From positions 1 to 64,000 of the forward strand of contig CALVWI010000002.1 of the NCBI GenBank assembly GCA_944367045.1: 64,000 nucleotides of DNA, read 5' to 3'. Shown in pieces: positions 50,848 through 58,588 of the stretch. A program made the position numbers and the translations under genes. The stretch is from an uncultured Clostridia bacterium. Its GTDB lineage: Bacteria; Bacillota; Clostridia; Christensenellales; Borkfalkiaceae. The stretch's first letter is position 1. Every line of letters starts with the position of its first letter. The notes beneath the pieces are model-generated. The model was not told the origin of the DNA. It did no database searches and saw nothing but the letters and a program-made list of their open reading frames with translations.

Positions 50848-51246
50848 TTATGACTTTTTAAGTTCCAGCTCCGTTCCGTCCATCGAGCCGTACAGTGTCT
50901 TTCCGTCACACTCGAATGTCACGGTCTCCCCTTCAAAGGTGAGATCCACCTTGTTCTTGTCCTCGGCGTTCTCCGTCCAGGTGCCGCTTACCGTCTCCTG
51001 CTGCCCGAGCATATCGACGGTCATGGTCGCGGTGCCGTCCTCTTTGAGCTCAAGGACATAGGCGTCCTCGCTGAGGATAAAGCCCAAAAAGCTTTCACCC
51101 GCCCTGATCTCAATGGACGTCGCGCCTTCCGTCACCCTCATGTACGAGAACTTGTACACCCCTTCCTTTGCGCCGCACGCCGTCAGGCACATGAGCCCGA
51201 GGACGGCGACAAGCACCGCCAAGAGCGCCGCTTTCAATCGTTTCAT
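50848..51246 (-). CDS. Small lipoprotein, unknown function
   Basis: 132 residues. Signal sequence MKRLKAALLAVLVAVLGLMC with lipobox LTAC; the cysteine at 24 would be lipidated and the protein held on the outer face of the membrane. The rest is about 105 residues of beta-strands (EDGTATMTVDMLGQQETVSGTWTENAED, then DLTFEGETVTFECDGKTLYG), like small lipocalin-type domains of Clostridial lipoproteins. GGAGAG precedes the ATG. It is monocistronic, with a good promoter and a terminator. Function unknown. Confidence 0.85.
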   Translation of the reverse strand: MKRLKAALLAVLVAVLGLMCLTACGAKEGVYKFSYMRVTEGATSIEIRAGESFLGFILSEDAYVLELKEDGTATMTVDMLGQQETVSGTWTENAEDKNKVDLTFEGETVTFECDGKTLYGSMDGTELELKKS

Positions 51247-51280
51247 ATCATCTCTCCTTTATCATGTTGTTTGTAATTTC

Positions 51281-51309
51281 ATGATAGCAGACGATCGGCG
51301 GTTTGTCAA
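51281..51309 (-). promoter_or_regulatory. Promoter of the small lipoprotein gene
   Basis: Minus strand TTGACA (51304-51309), 17-bp spacer, TATCAT (51281-51286). Confidence 0.8.
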
Positions 51310-51328
51310 CCCCTGAAATAAAAAATTT

Positions 51329-51367
51329 TATGAAAGAACCGCCGCGGAAGTTCCGCAGCGGCCTTTC
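51329..51367 (-). terminator. Terminator of trpB2
   Basis: GCCGCTGCGGA pairs with TCCGCGGCGGT (with wobble pairs) around a tight loop and is followed by a T-rich stretch. It lies 37 bases after the stop codon. Confidence 0.75.
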
Positions 51368-51403
51368 AATATCAGTTTTAAGGAGTTGTGGTCAAAATAG
51401 TTC

Positions 51404-52789
51404 TCAGATACCCTCGTTGGCCTTGCACTTGGGGATGGTCTCGAAGCCTCTCTGAAGGTCCTCGTCAGTGGGGATGGTGTCCGTCATCGTGCCGTCGTTG
51501 TAGCTCTTGTAGGCGGTCATGTCGAAGTAGCCCGTGCCCGTGAGCCCGAAGAGGATGACCTTCTTCTTGCCCTCCTCGCGGCACTTGATGGCCTCGTCCA
51601 TGGCGACGCGGATGGCGTGCGCGCTCTCGGGAGCGGGAAGGATGCCCTCGCAGCGGGCGAACTTGACGGCCGCTTCGAACACCTTGGTCTGCTCGACGCT
51701 CGTCGCACGCATATAGCCATCGTGATAGAGGCGGGAGAGCACGGGGCTCATGCCGTGGTAGCGCAGGCCGCCCGCATGGTTGGGCGAGGGCATGAACCCG
51801 CAACCCAGCGTATACATCTTTGCAAGGGGCGTGGTGCGCGCCGAGTCGCAGAAGTCATAGGCATACTTGCCGCGCGTGAGCGAAGGGCAGCTCGCGGGCT
51901 CCACGGCGAGGATATCGATGTTGTTCTTGCCGTCCAGCTTCTCCCCCATGAAGGGCGAGATGAGACCGCCGAGGTTGGAACCGCCGCCCGCACAGCCGAT
52001 GATCATATCGGGCTTGATGCCGTACTTATCCATGGCGATCTTGCACTCCTGCCCGATGATGGACTGATGGAGAAGGACGTGGTCGAGGACGGAGCCCAGC
52101 ACATAGCGGCAGTTGGGGGTCTCCCGCGCCTTTTCGACGGCCTCCGAGATGGCGCAGCCGAGGGAGCCGCCCGTGCCGGGGTGCTCTTCGAGGATCTTCC
52201 TGCCCGCGGCGGTCGTCGTCGAGGGGGAAGGCACCACGTTGGCGCCGTAAGTGCGGATGACTTCGCGGCGGAAGGGCTTCTGCTCATAGGAGACCTTGAC
52301 CATGTAGACGTCGAGGTTGAGCCCGAAGTAGGCCGCGGCCATCGCAAGCGCCGTGCCCCACTGGCCCGCGCCCGTCTCCGTCGTGATGGAGGTGAGCCCC
52401 TGCTTCTTCGCGTAGTACGCCTGCGCCGCCGCAGAGTTGAGTTTGTGCGAGCCCGAGGTGTTGTTGCCCTCGAACTTGTAGTAAATTTCGGCGGGCGTGT
52501 CCAGGAGCTTCTCAAGGCAGTACGCCCTCACGAGGGGCGACGGACGGTACATCTTGTAGAAGCTGCGAATTTCTTCGGGGATCTCGATGAGCTCGTCACG
52601 ATCGTTGAGTTCCTGGTCGATGCACTCGTCGCAGAAGACGGCGGAAAGGTCTTTCTTGGTGCAGGGCTCCCCCGTCGCGGGGTTGAGGAAGGGTTCGTGA
52701 CCCCCCTTCATGTGAGCTTTGACATTATACCAATAGCGGGGCATCTCGTCTTCCGAGAGATAGATCTTGTAAGGGATGTTGCTGTTCAT
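51404..52789 (-). CDS. trpB2: Tryptophan synthase beta-like enzyme, TrpB2 type
   Basis: 461 residues, a PLP enzyme longer than classical TrpB (about 400) and of the TrpB2 type, which condenses indole with serine to give tryptophan, often without TrpA. The PLP lysine is in GSHKLNSA and the phosphate-binding loop is CAGGGSNLGG. The start MNSNIPYKI at 52789 has AGGAGG eight bases upstream. No trpA or other trp gene is adjacent. It is expressed alone behind a T-box with a UGG specifier, which fits indole salvage to tryptophan. Confidence 0.95.
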   Translation of the reverse strand: MNSNIPYKIYLSEDEMPRYWYNVKAHMKGGHEPFLNPATGEPCTKKDLSAVFCDECIDQELNDRDELIEIPEEIRSFYKMYRPSPLVRAYCLEKLLDTPAEIYYKFEGNNTSGSHKLNSAAAQAYYAKKQGLTSITTETGAGQWGTALAMAAAYFGLNLDVYMVKVSYEQKPFRREVIRTYGANVVPSPSTTTAAGRKILEEHPGTGGSLGCAISEAVEKARETPNCRYVLGSVLDHVLLHQSIIGQECKIAMDKYGIKPDMIIGCAGGGSNLGGLISPFMGEKLDGKNNIDILAVEPASCPSLTRGKYAYDFCDSARTTPLAKMYTLGCGFMPSPNHAGGLRYHGMSPVLSRLYHDGYMRATSVEQTKVFEAAVKFARCEGILPAPESAHAIRVAMDEAIKCREEGKKKVILFGLTGTGYFDMTAYKSYNDGTMTDTIPTDEDLQRGFETIPKCKANEGI

Positions 52790-52822
52790 ACTATGTTCCT
52801 CCTGAAAGAAATTTTGTGTAAC

Positions 52823-53091
52823 AAAAAACACGGAAATCATTCGTTCGGGACGAATGTTCTCCGTGTTGCCACCCGATTTTACGGCAAATGCCGCCTCATT
52901 GCAAGCACACTTTCGATGCTCTCCTCTCTGTAACGGGAAGGCCCCGTCGGAAGCTACGCAGAGTTTTAGGCTCCTTCACCCCCGCCCTCGGTGATCCATT
53001 CACGCGCCGCGGACCGCCTCCATTCCACCGCCGAAGGCTCTCTGTGGGTCCGTGTAGCTGCACGCTACTCCTTCACCTCATCGGTTTTGAT
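52823..53091 (-). ncRNA. T-box riboswitch, tryptophan specifier
   Basis: Minus-strand leader of about 270 nt. A GA-rich stem I element (AGAGAGCC) is followed by GTGAATGGATCAC, in which UGG (52996-52998) occupies the specifier position of the GAA-NNN-A pattern. The T-box sequence GGGTGGCAACACGG is at 52861-52873. Its UGGC would pair with a GCCA tRNA end, which fits the G73 discriminator of bacterial tRNA-Trp. The terminator stem AACACGGA/TCCGTGTT with six T is at 52823-52867. It should allow trpB2 expression when uncharged tRNA-Trp accumulates. Confidence 0.93.
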
Positions 53092-53097
53092 GTGTCT

Positions 53098-53126
53098 ATT
53101 TTATAGCTTCTGTGAGAAATTGTCAA
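53098..53126 (-). promoter_or_regulatory. Promoter of the T-box/trpB2 unit
   Basis: Minus strand TTGACA (53121-53126), 17-bp spacer, TAAAAT (53098-53103). Confidence 0.8.
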
Positions 53127-53243
53127 CTGTTTGCACGCCGTTTTCGCATTTCAAAGTATAATCATTGCTTATAGTACCTATTTGCCATGCTGATAGCGCC
53201 CGATCTTTCGCCCTCTTTCGACGGGAAAAATGCAAAATTTCCG

Positions 53244-53272
53244 TTGACACCGTGTCAGAATGCTGCTATAAT
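53244..53272 (+). promoter_or_regulatory. Consensus promoter of the alcohol dehydrogenase-TetR operon
   Basis: TTGACA (53244-53249), 17-bp spacer, TATAAT (53267-53272). The -35 box overlaps the first palindromic operator. Confidence 0.85.
53245..53257. promoter_or_regulatory. Operator 1, TGACA-N3-TGTCA
   Basis: TGACACCGTGTCA, a 13-bp palindrome covering the -35 box. It probably binds the TetR-family regulator encoded downstream. Confidence 0.75.
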
Positions 53273-53286
53273 ATCCGTAAAGTTGC

Positions 53287-53299
53287 TGACAGTGTGTCA
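53287..53299. promoter_or_regulatory. Operator 2, TGACA-N3-TGTCA
   Basis: TGACAGTGTGTCA, just downstream of the predicted start site. It is centred exactly 42 bp (four helical turns) from operator 1. Confidence 0.75.
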
Positions 53300-53320
53300 G
53301 TTTTTTTAGGAGGAATATCT

Positions 53321-54490
53321 ATGCTCGGCAATTTTACTTACTGCAACCCCACCAAGCTCTATTTCGGCAAGGGCGCTCTCCAAAATCTCAAGGGCGAACT
53401 TGAAAAGTACGGCAAAAACGTGGTGCTCGTCTACGGCGGCGGGTCCATCAAGAAGAACGGCATCTACGACTCCGTCATGAACATTCTGAAGGACTGCCAA
53501 AAGGACGTCGCGGAGATTTCGGGCGTCATGCCCAACCCCACCGTCGAGAAACTCTACGAGGGCATGAAGATCGCGCGCGAACACAAGGCGGACTTCCTGC
53601 TTGCCGTGGGCGGCGGCTCGGTGTGCGACTACACGAAGGCACTCGCCGTGTCCGTTCACTGCGAGGAGGACCCGTGGGAGAAGTACTATCTCCGTTTCGA
53701 GGAGCCTTCCTGCGAGATCGTGCCCCTCGGCTGCGTCCTCACGATGGTCGGCACGGGCTCGGAGATGAACGCGGGCGCCGTCATCACCAACCACGATCAA
53801 AAGCTCAAGATCGGGCACGTGTTTGCCGATGAGAGCGTCATGCCCCGCTTCTCGGTGCTCGACCCCACCTACACGTTGACGCTCCCCCACTACCAGATGG
53901 TCTCGGGCATCTACGACATCTTCAACCACATCTGCGAGCAGTACTTCTCGGGCACGGACGACAACACGAGCGACTACCTCGCGGAGGGCCTCATGCGCTC
54001 GCTCATCCACTCCTCGCGCATCGCGAACAAGGACATGCAGAACTACGAGGCGCGCTCCAACATCATGTGGACGGCGACATGGGCGCTCAACACGCTCATC
54101 GCGTGCGGCAAGGATACCGACTGGGAGGTGCATATGCTCGGTCAGGCGGTGGGTGCGCTCACCGATGCGACGCACGGCATGACGCTCGCCGCCGTGTCCC
54201 TCCCCTACTACCGCCACATCATGCCCTACGGCCTTGAAAAGTTCGTGCGGTTTGCAAAGAACGTGTGGCATGTGAACGGCGAGGGCAAGACGGATGAGGA
54301 AGTCGCGAACGAGGGCCTTCAGGCGATGGAGTCGTGGATGAAGGAGCTCGGGCTCGTGATGAACATTTCGGAGCTCGGCGCGAACGAGGAAATGATCGAC
54401 GACCTCGTCAAGGCGACGCTCATCATGGAGACGGGCTATAAAGTGCTGACGAAAGAGGAAATCAAATCCATCTTCAAGGAGAGCCTGTAA
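53321..54490 (+). CDS. Iron-containing alcohol dehydrogenase, butanol dehydrogenase type
   Basis: 389 residues, BdhA/YqhD-type NADPH-linked alcohol (aldehyde) reductase. Visible are the coenzyme loop LLAVGGGSVCDYTKALA and TMVGTGSEMNAGAVITN. Likely metal-binding residues are in DIFNHICEQYF and DATHGMTLAAV. AGGAGG lies seven bases before the ATG at 53321; an upstream extension crosses the promoter and is rejected. It is followed twelve bases later by a TetR gene. Operator placement suggests repression lifted by a small molecule, possibly an aldehyde; that is inference. Confidence 0.93.
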   Translation: MLGNFTYCNPTKLYFGKGALQNLKGELEKYGKNVVLVYGGGSIKKNGIYDSVMNILKDCQKDVAEISGVMPNPTVEKLYEGMKIAREHKADFLLAVGGGSVCDYTKALAVSVHCEEDPWEKYYLRFEEPSCEIVPLGCVLTMVGTGSEMNAGAVITNHDQKLKIGHVFADESVMPRFSVLDPTYTLTLPHYQMVSGIYDIFNHICEQYFSGTDDNTSDYLAEGLMRSLIHSSRIANKDMQNYEARSNIMWTATWALNTLIACGKDTDWEVHMLGQAVGALTDATHGMTLAAVSLPYYRHIMPYGLEKFVRFAKNVWHVNGEGKTDEEVANEGLQAMESWMKELGLVMNISELGANEEMIDDLVKATLIMETGYKVLTKEEIKSIFKESL

Positions 54491-54502
54491 AGGAGGCCGC
54501 CG

Positions 54503-55132
54503 ATGCCGAAAGCGAGCGAAGAGAGAACGATGAACCGCCGCGAGGAGATCGTGGACGCATGCCGCGAGCTCTATGAGGTCATGCCCTTCAAGGAGATCAC
54601 CATCTCAAAGATCGGCCAGCACACCTCGTTCACGCGCACGTCCATCTACAATTACTTCCGCACGCGCGAGGAGATCTTCCTCGCCCTCTTGGAGCGCGAG
54701 TTCGCCGCATGGACGGAGGATCTGATTGCGCTTGCCGAAGAGCCTGCCTCGCGGGAGGCCTTCCCCGAGCGGTTCGCGGCGCTGCTTGAAAAGCGCAGGT
54801 GCATGCTCAAGCTGCTCTCCATGAATTTGTACGACTTGGAGTCGGGCAGCCGCTTTCAGGAGCTCGTCGCGTTCAAGAAGACGTACGGTGCGTCGATGAA
54901 CGCCGTCGCGTGGTGCGTCAAGGCGCACACGGGGGCGAGCACGGCCGAGACGGAGCAGTTCGTCTACACGCTCTACCCCTTCCTGCTCGGCGTTTACCCC
55001 TACACCGAGGCGACGGAGAAACAGCGGCAGGCCATGGAACAGGCCGAGATCCCCTACCGCCCCTTTACGGTGAGCGAACTCGTGCGCCCGCTCGTGGAAA
55101 AGCTCATCCTCGGCTTCGGGGAAACATTTTGA
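54503..55132 (+). CDS. TetR-family transcriptional regulator
   Basis: 209 residues. The N-terminal helix-turn-helix is in KEITISKIGQHTSFTRTSIYNYFRTREEIF. The C-terminal ligand-binding domain is of the TetR_C type found in Clostridia (LYDLESGSRFQELVAFKKTYG). AGGAGG lies six bases before the ATG. It is cotranscribed with the alcohol dehydrogenase and most likely binds the two TGACA-N3-TGTCA sites upstream, so it would repress its own operon. The inducer is unknown. Confidence 0.92.
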   Translation: MPKASEERTMNRREEIVDACRELYEVMPFKEITISKIGQHTSFTRTSIYNYFRTREEIFLALLEREFAAWTEDLIALAEEPASREAFPERFAALLEKRRCMLKLLSMNLYDLESGSRFQELVAFKKTYGASMNAVAWCVKAHTGASTAETEQFVYTLYPFLLGVYPYTEATEKQRQAMEQAEIPYRPFTVSELVRPLVEKLILGFGETF

Positions 55133-55137
55133 TTTGT

Positions 55138-55162
55138 CGCGGGGCAGCCTTCGGGCTGCCCC
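55138..55162 (+). terminator. First terminator of the TetR operon
   Basis: CGGGGCAGCC pairs with GGCTGCCCCG around a TTCG tetraloop and is followed by TAATTTTA. Confidence 0.75.
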
Positions 55163-55174
55163 GTAATTTTAGCG

Positions 55175-55210
55175 GCCGCCCGCGGCGCGAAATTTCGCGC
55201 CGCGGGCGGC
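55175..55210. terminator. Perfect 36-bp palindrome between converging genes
   Basis: Eighteen bases and their exact complement with no spacer, followed by TTTTCTTTATT on the plus strand. It separates the TetR gene from the converging lipoprotein gene and probably serves as a second terminator. Confidence 0.75.
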
Positions 55211-55216
55211 TTTTCT

Positions 55217-55846
55217 TTATTGAGGCAGCAATTCGATGTCCACGTCGCCGTTATTGCAATCGACGGAAAGCGACTTCTCCCCGCCCTCCTTGCGCTCGGG
55301 CAGGTTGCTCTCCCCCTTCTTGACGGTGCAGGAGATGGAAAAGTCGTCCCACCCGCCGAGAAGGCTCCCCGCAACGTTCCCGTTCTTCACCGTCACGCCG
55401 AGGGCGCCGACTTCCAGCCGCTCGAAGGAGATGTCTCCGCCGTTGACGTCGAGCATGATTTCCCCCGCCGAAATGTCGGAGAGGGCGACGCGCTCCCCCG
55501 TCGTCGTCAGCGTAAGGCTTGCAAGCCCTGCGGGGAGGTACACCTTGACGGTACGGTAGGCGACCTCGGGGAGCGCACCGAGGGAGACGCCCGCCGTATC
55601 GCTCGTCACCGTGAGCGTATCCCCGTCGAGGGCGACGGAGAGGCTCCGCTTTTCGCTCTCAAAGTACTCGATGCGCACCTGCCCGTCCGCGGACGGGGCG
55701 AGCTCCACCGCGGTATTTTCAAGCTCGAGGACGACTGCGCTCGCCTCCCCCTCGAACGTCCTTGCCGCGAACTGTTCCTCGGAGCACCCCGCGCACAGCA
55801 GCGCCGCGAGCGCGACAGCGAACATCACACTTAAAATTCTCTTCAT
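55217..55846 (-). CDS. DUF4097-type beta-strand repeat lipoprotein
   Basis: 209 residues. Signal MKRILSVMFAVALAALLCAGC, with a probable lipidated cysteine at 21; position -3 is C instead of the usual L, so the lipobox is non-standard. The rest is a right-handed beta-solenoid pattern (TVKVYLPAGLASLTLTTTGERVALSDISAG, LDVNGGDISFERLEV, VTVKNGNVAGSL) typical of DUF4097 proteins, which are often encoded near envelope-stress regulators. AAAGGAG lies five bases before the ATG. It diverges from a MerR gene and shares its regulatory region. Confidence 0.85.
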   Translation of the reverse strand: MKRILSVMFAVALAALLCAGCSEEQFAARTFEGEASAVVLELENTAVELAPSADGQVRIEYFESEKRSLSVALDGDTLTVTSDTAGVSLGALPEVAYRTVKVYLPAGLASLTLTTTGERVALSDISAGEIMLDVNGGDISFERLEVGALGVTVKNGNVAGSLLGGWDDFSISCTVKKGESNLPERKEGGEKSLSVDCNNGDVDIELLPQ

Positions 55847-55888
55847 AAAAACTCCTTTCGGGCGGTTGACGCGCCCGCCTCTTTGTGG

Positions 55889-55894
55889 TATCAT
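55889..55894 (+). promoter_or_regulatory. -10 box of the merR-family gene
   Basis: TATCAT with TTGACG (55866-55871) 17 bp upstream. The start near 55901 puts the palindrome at 55906-55920 just inside the transcript. Confidence 0.65.
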
Positions 55895-55895
55895 C

Positions 55896-55926
55896 AGGAT
55901 AAACCTTTGTGTTACACAAATGTCAA
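55896..55926 (-). promoter_or_regulatory. MerR-type promoter of the DUF4097 lipoprotein
   Basis: Minus strand TTGACA (55921-55926), 19-bp spacer, TATCCT (55896-55901). The spacer contains the perfect palindrome TTTGTGTAACACAAA (55906-55920). A long spacer filled by a dyad is the hallmark of promoters activated by MerR proteins. Confidence 0.7.
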
Positions 55927-55941
55927 GGAAAAAAGACCGCT

Positions 55942-56721
55942 ATGAAGCAATTTTTTACCGTGGGCGAGGCGGCGAAGCTCGTCGGCATGACCGCGGAGAC
56001 GCTCAGGCACTACGATAGGATTGGGCTCGTCCGTCCGCACGAGGCGGACAGGTGGACGGGCTACCGGCATTATACCGAGGAGGAGCTCGTCAAGCTCGCC
56101 GCCGTGCGCGCGCTCAAGTGCATGGACCTGCCGCTCAAGGAGATCAAGCGGGTGCTCGCGCTCAACGATGTCGAAGAGATCGCCGCCTTCCTGCGCGCCG
56201 CCGAACAAAAGGCGGACGAGAAGATGCAAGAGCTCCTTGCCGCCAAAGAGAAGATCGGGCGGGCGCGGGCATTCTACGAGGGGAAACTTGCGGCGCGGGC
56301 GGAGGGGCCCGTCGTAAAGACGCTGCCCGAGCGAAAAATTTTGCTCTTAAAGGAGCCGCTGGAGCCGACCGTCGAGACGCTCTTTGACTACCACCGCCAC
56401 TTTTTTGCGCAGCTGGGCAACAAGAAGGGCGAATTTGCGTTCGAGGACGCCGCGGGGGTGTATGAACAGGTCGGCAAGCGGCGGATGTTCGCCGTCTGCA
56501 CGCGCTTTGCGCCCGATGAGAACTTAAAGTCGCTCCCTGCGGGGGAGTACCTCTCGATGACCTGCTCTCAAGAGACGCTGGAAGGGACGCGGGAGCGGGT
56601 GCTCTCAGAGGTGGGCAAGAACGGAAAACAGGCGGAATTTCTCGTCGAGATGGTCGTGCTGACGGGCATCCTCAACTGGAACTACGAGGTGCAGGTGCCG
56701 CTTGCGGGCGGGAAGGCGTGA
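55942..56721 (+). CDS. MerR-family regulator with effector-binding domain
   Basis: 259 residues. The winged helix-turn-helix opens the protein (FTVGEAAKLVGMTAETLRHYDRIGLVRPHEAD, GYRHYTEEELVKL). A coiled-coil dimer helix (about 80-125) and a GyrI-like ligand-binding domain follow, as in multidrug-binding MerR proteins such as BmrR. The ATG at 55942 is chosen because the upstream ATG lies within the palindrome and removes the ribosome binding site AAGGA. It probably acts on the divergent lipoprotein promoter and on itself. The ligand is unknown. Confidence 0.92.
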   Translation: MKQFFTVGEAAKLVGMTAETLRHYDRIGLVRPHEADRWTGYRHYTEEELVKLAAVRALKCMDLPLKEIKRVLALNDVEEIAAFLRAAEQKADEKMQELLAAKEKIGRARAFYEGKLAARAEGPVVKTLPERKILLLKEPLEPTVETLFDYHRHFFAQLGNKKGEFAFEDAAGVYEQVGKRRMFAVCTRFAPDENLKSLPAGEYLSMTCSQETLEGTRERVLSEVGKNGKQAEFLVEMVVLTGILNWNYEVQVPLAGGKA

Positions 56722-56725
56722 GCGC

Positions 56726-56763
56726 TTACAAAATCCTTACAATTTCCTGACGTTTTCCTGCGT
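56726..56763 (+). promoter_or_regulatory. Response-regulator boxes upstream of the two-component operon
   Basis: TTACA at 56726 and 56737, then TGACG at 56748 and TGCGT at 56759: four sites at an exact 11-bp period. The 17-mer TTACAAAATCCTTACAA (56726-56742) recurs identically upstream of the transporter operon. Confidence 0.7.
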
Positions 56764-56771
56764 TTGTATGC

Positions 56772-56777
56772 TATAAT
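56772..56777 (+). promoter_or_regulatory. Extended -10 promoter of the two-component operon
   Basis: TATAAT preceded by TGC (extended -10). The -35 region is poor, which fits control by an activator. Confidence 0.65.
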
Positions 56778-56798
56778 GAGGCCAAAAGGAGGCAATGC

Positions 56799-57470
56799 AT
56801 GGTCAATATCCTCGTCGTCGAAGACGATACATCGCTCAACGGCAGCGTATGCCGCTATCTCGACCGCTGCGGCTACCGCACGAGCGGCGCGCTCAACGGG
56901 CAGGAGGCGCTTCGCCTCATGGAGGAGCGCAAGTACGACCTCATCGTCAGCGACATCATGATGCCGCTCATGGACGGGTTCGAATTCGCCGAGACGGTGC
57001 GCGCCATCGACAAGACAACGCCCATCCTCTTCATGACGGCGAAGGACGATCTTGCCTCCAAGGAGCGCGGGTTTTCCAGCGGCGTCGACGACTACCTCGT
57101 TAAACCCTTCGAACTTGCAGAGCTCAAGCTGCGCGTCGCCGCCCTCTTGAGGCGCGCGAAGATCGCCGAGGCGAAGAAGATCGAGATCGGGGAGTTCGTC
57201 ATCAACGACGACGAGCACGCCGCCTCCTACCGCGGAGAGGAGATCCCGCTCACCGTGAAGGAATTTTCCGTGCTGTATAAGCTTTTATCCTATCCCAAAA
57301 AGACGTTCTCCCGCGCGGCACTCATGGAGGAGTTCTGGGGGTACGACTCCGCCTCCACCTCGCGCGCCGTCGACGTGTGCATCGCAGAGCTGCGCAAGAA
57401 GATCATCCGCGTGGAGGAATTTGAGATCGTCACCGTGCACGGGCTGGGCTACAAGGCGGTCTTAAAATGA
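56799..57470 (+). CDS. Response regulator, OmpR family
   Basis: 223 residues. The receiver domain has acidic pocket E8, D9 and D10, phospho-acceptor D52 in SDIMMPLMDG and the conserved lysine in LVKPFE. The winged-helix effector domain ends in VDVCIAELRKKI and VHGLGYKAVL. AAGGAGG lies six bases before the ATG. Its stop overlaps the kinase start (ATGA). The 11-bp TTACA repeats in its own promoter and in the transporter promoter are its likely targets. This type of regulator often controls resistance to cell-envelope antibiotics. Confidence 0.95.
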   Translation: MVNILVVEDDTSLNGSVCRYLDRCGYRTSGALNGQEALRLMEERKYDLIVSDIMMPLMDGFEFAETVRAIDKTTPILFMTAKDDLASKERGFSSGVDDYLVKPFELAELKLRVAALLRRAKIAEAKKIEIGEFVINDDEHAASYRGEEIPLTVKEFSVLYKLLSYPKKTFSRAALMEEFWGYDSASTSRAVDVCIAELRKKIIRVEEFEIVTVHGLGYKAVLK

Positions 57471-58498
57471 AGAAGAAGCGCAGTACCTTCTCGGCCATGG
57501 GCTACCTCATCTTCTTTGTGACGGTCGCCGCCATCATCACCTGCGCCGTGCTCATCTACTCCTTCCTCTCGGAGCGCGCGGGCAAGCTCACCATCGCCGT
57601 CGCCATGCTCATCGTCGTCGTGGTGCTTGCGGGGGTGTGCACGCTCATCGACGTCATCAGGCGCAAGTATATGGTCGAGCGGCCCGTCCGCGAGATCTTG
57701 AGAGCGACGGAGCGCATCGCCGCGGGCGACTTCAAGGTGCGGCTGACGGCGCGGCACGGCTACGAGCGATACGACGAATACGACGAGATCTACGAGAACA
57801 TCAACCGCATGGCGGCCGAGCTCTCCCGCAACGAGGTGCTCAAGACCGACTTCATCTCCAACGTCTCGCATGAGATCAAGACGCCGCTCAGTGTCATCTC
57901 CAACCACGCCACGCTCCTGCAGGACGAGACGCTCACCGAAGAGGAGCGCGCGGAGTACACCAAGGCGCTGCTGGCGGCCTCCAAACGGCTCACCGACCTC
58001 GTCACCGACATCCTCAAGCTCAACAAGCTGGAAAATCAGGTCATTCCCGAACAGAAGACGACGCTGCACCTCGGCGACTTTCTGGGCGAGATCGTGCTCG
58101 GGTTCGAGGACCTCATCGAGGGGAAGAATATCGAGCTTACCTGCGACATCGACGATGTGACCTTCTCCGCCGACAAGACCTACCTTGAGATCATCTCAAA
58201 CAACCTTCTTTCCAACGCGGTCAAGTTCACGCCCGAGGGCGGGAAGATAAGCGTCTCCCTCAAGGAGGGCGAGAAGGACGTCGTTTTGAAGGTCTCGGAC
58301 ACGGGGTGCGGCATGACGCCCGAGGTGGGCGCGCGCATCTTCGACAAGTTCTACCAGGGCGACACCTCGCACCGCCAACAGGGCAACGGGCTGGGGCTCG
58401 CGCTCGTCAAAAAGGTCATCGACCTCATGGGCGGGAGCATCCGCGTCGAGAGCGAACTCGGGAAAGGCTCGACCTTTTGGGTGACGCTGAAAAAGTGA
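57467..58498 (+). CDS. Sensor histidine kinase, short sensor loop
   Basis: 343 residues. Two transmembrane helices (about 12-33 and 41-64) are separated by only a handful of residues, so there is no real extracellular sensor domain; signals must come through the membrane or a partner protein. A HAMP-like segment, HisKA with H135 (SHEIKTPLSVI), N box NNLLSNAVKFT, G1 VSDTGCGM and G2 GNGLGLALV follow. Intramembrane-sensing kinases of this type usually work with ABC transporters in antimicrobial peptide response. It overlaps the response-regulator gene by four bases. Confidence 0.94.
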   Translation: MKKKRSTFSAMGYLIFFVTVAAIITCAVLIYSFLSERAGKLTIAVAMLIVVVVLAGVCTLIDVIRRKYMVERPVREILRATERIAAGDFKVRLTARHGYERYDEYDEIYENINRMAAELSRNEVLKTDFISNVSHEIKTPLSVISNHATLLQDETLTEEERAEYTKALLAASKRLTDLVTDILKLNKLENQVIPEQKTTLHLGDFLGEIVLGFEDLIEGKNIELTCDIDDVTFSADKTYLEIISNNLLSNAVKFTPEGGKISVSLKEGEKDVVLKVSDTGCGMTPEVGARIFDKFYQGDTSHRQQGNGLGLALVKKVIDLMGGSIRVESELGKGSTFWVTLKK

Positions 58499-58588
58499 GG
58501 GCGCTTCGCCGCCCGATGCCGCGGATTCTAATTGAAAGCGCGGCCGCTCCCCTCTCGCCGAACAGAGAGGCAACTTCGGAGGAACAAG

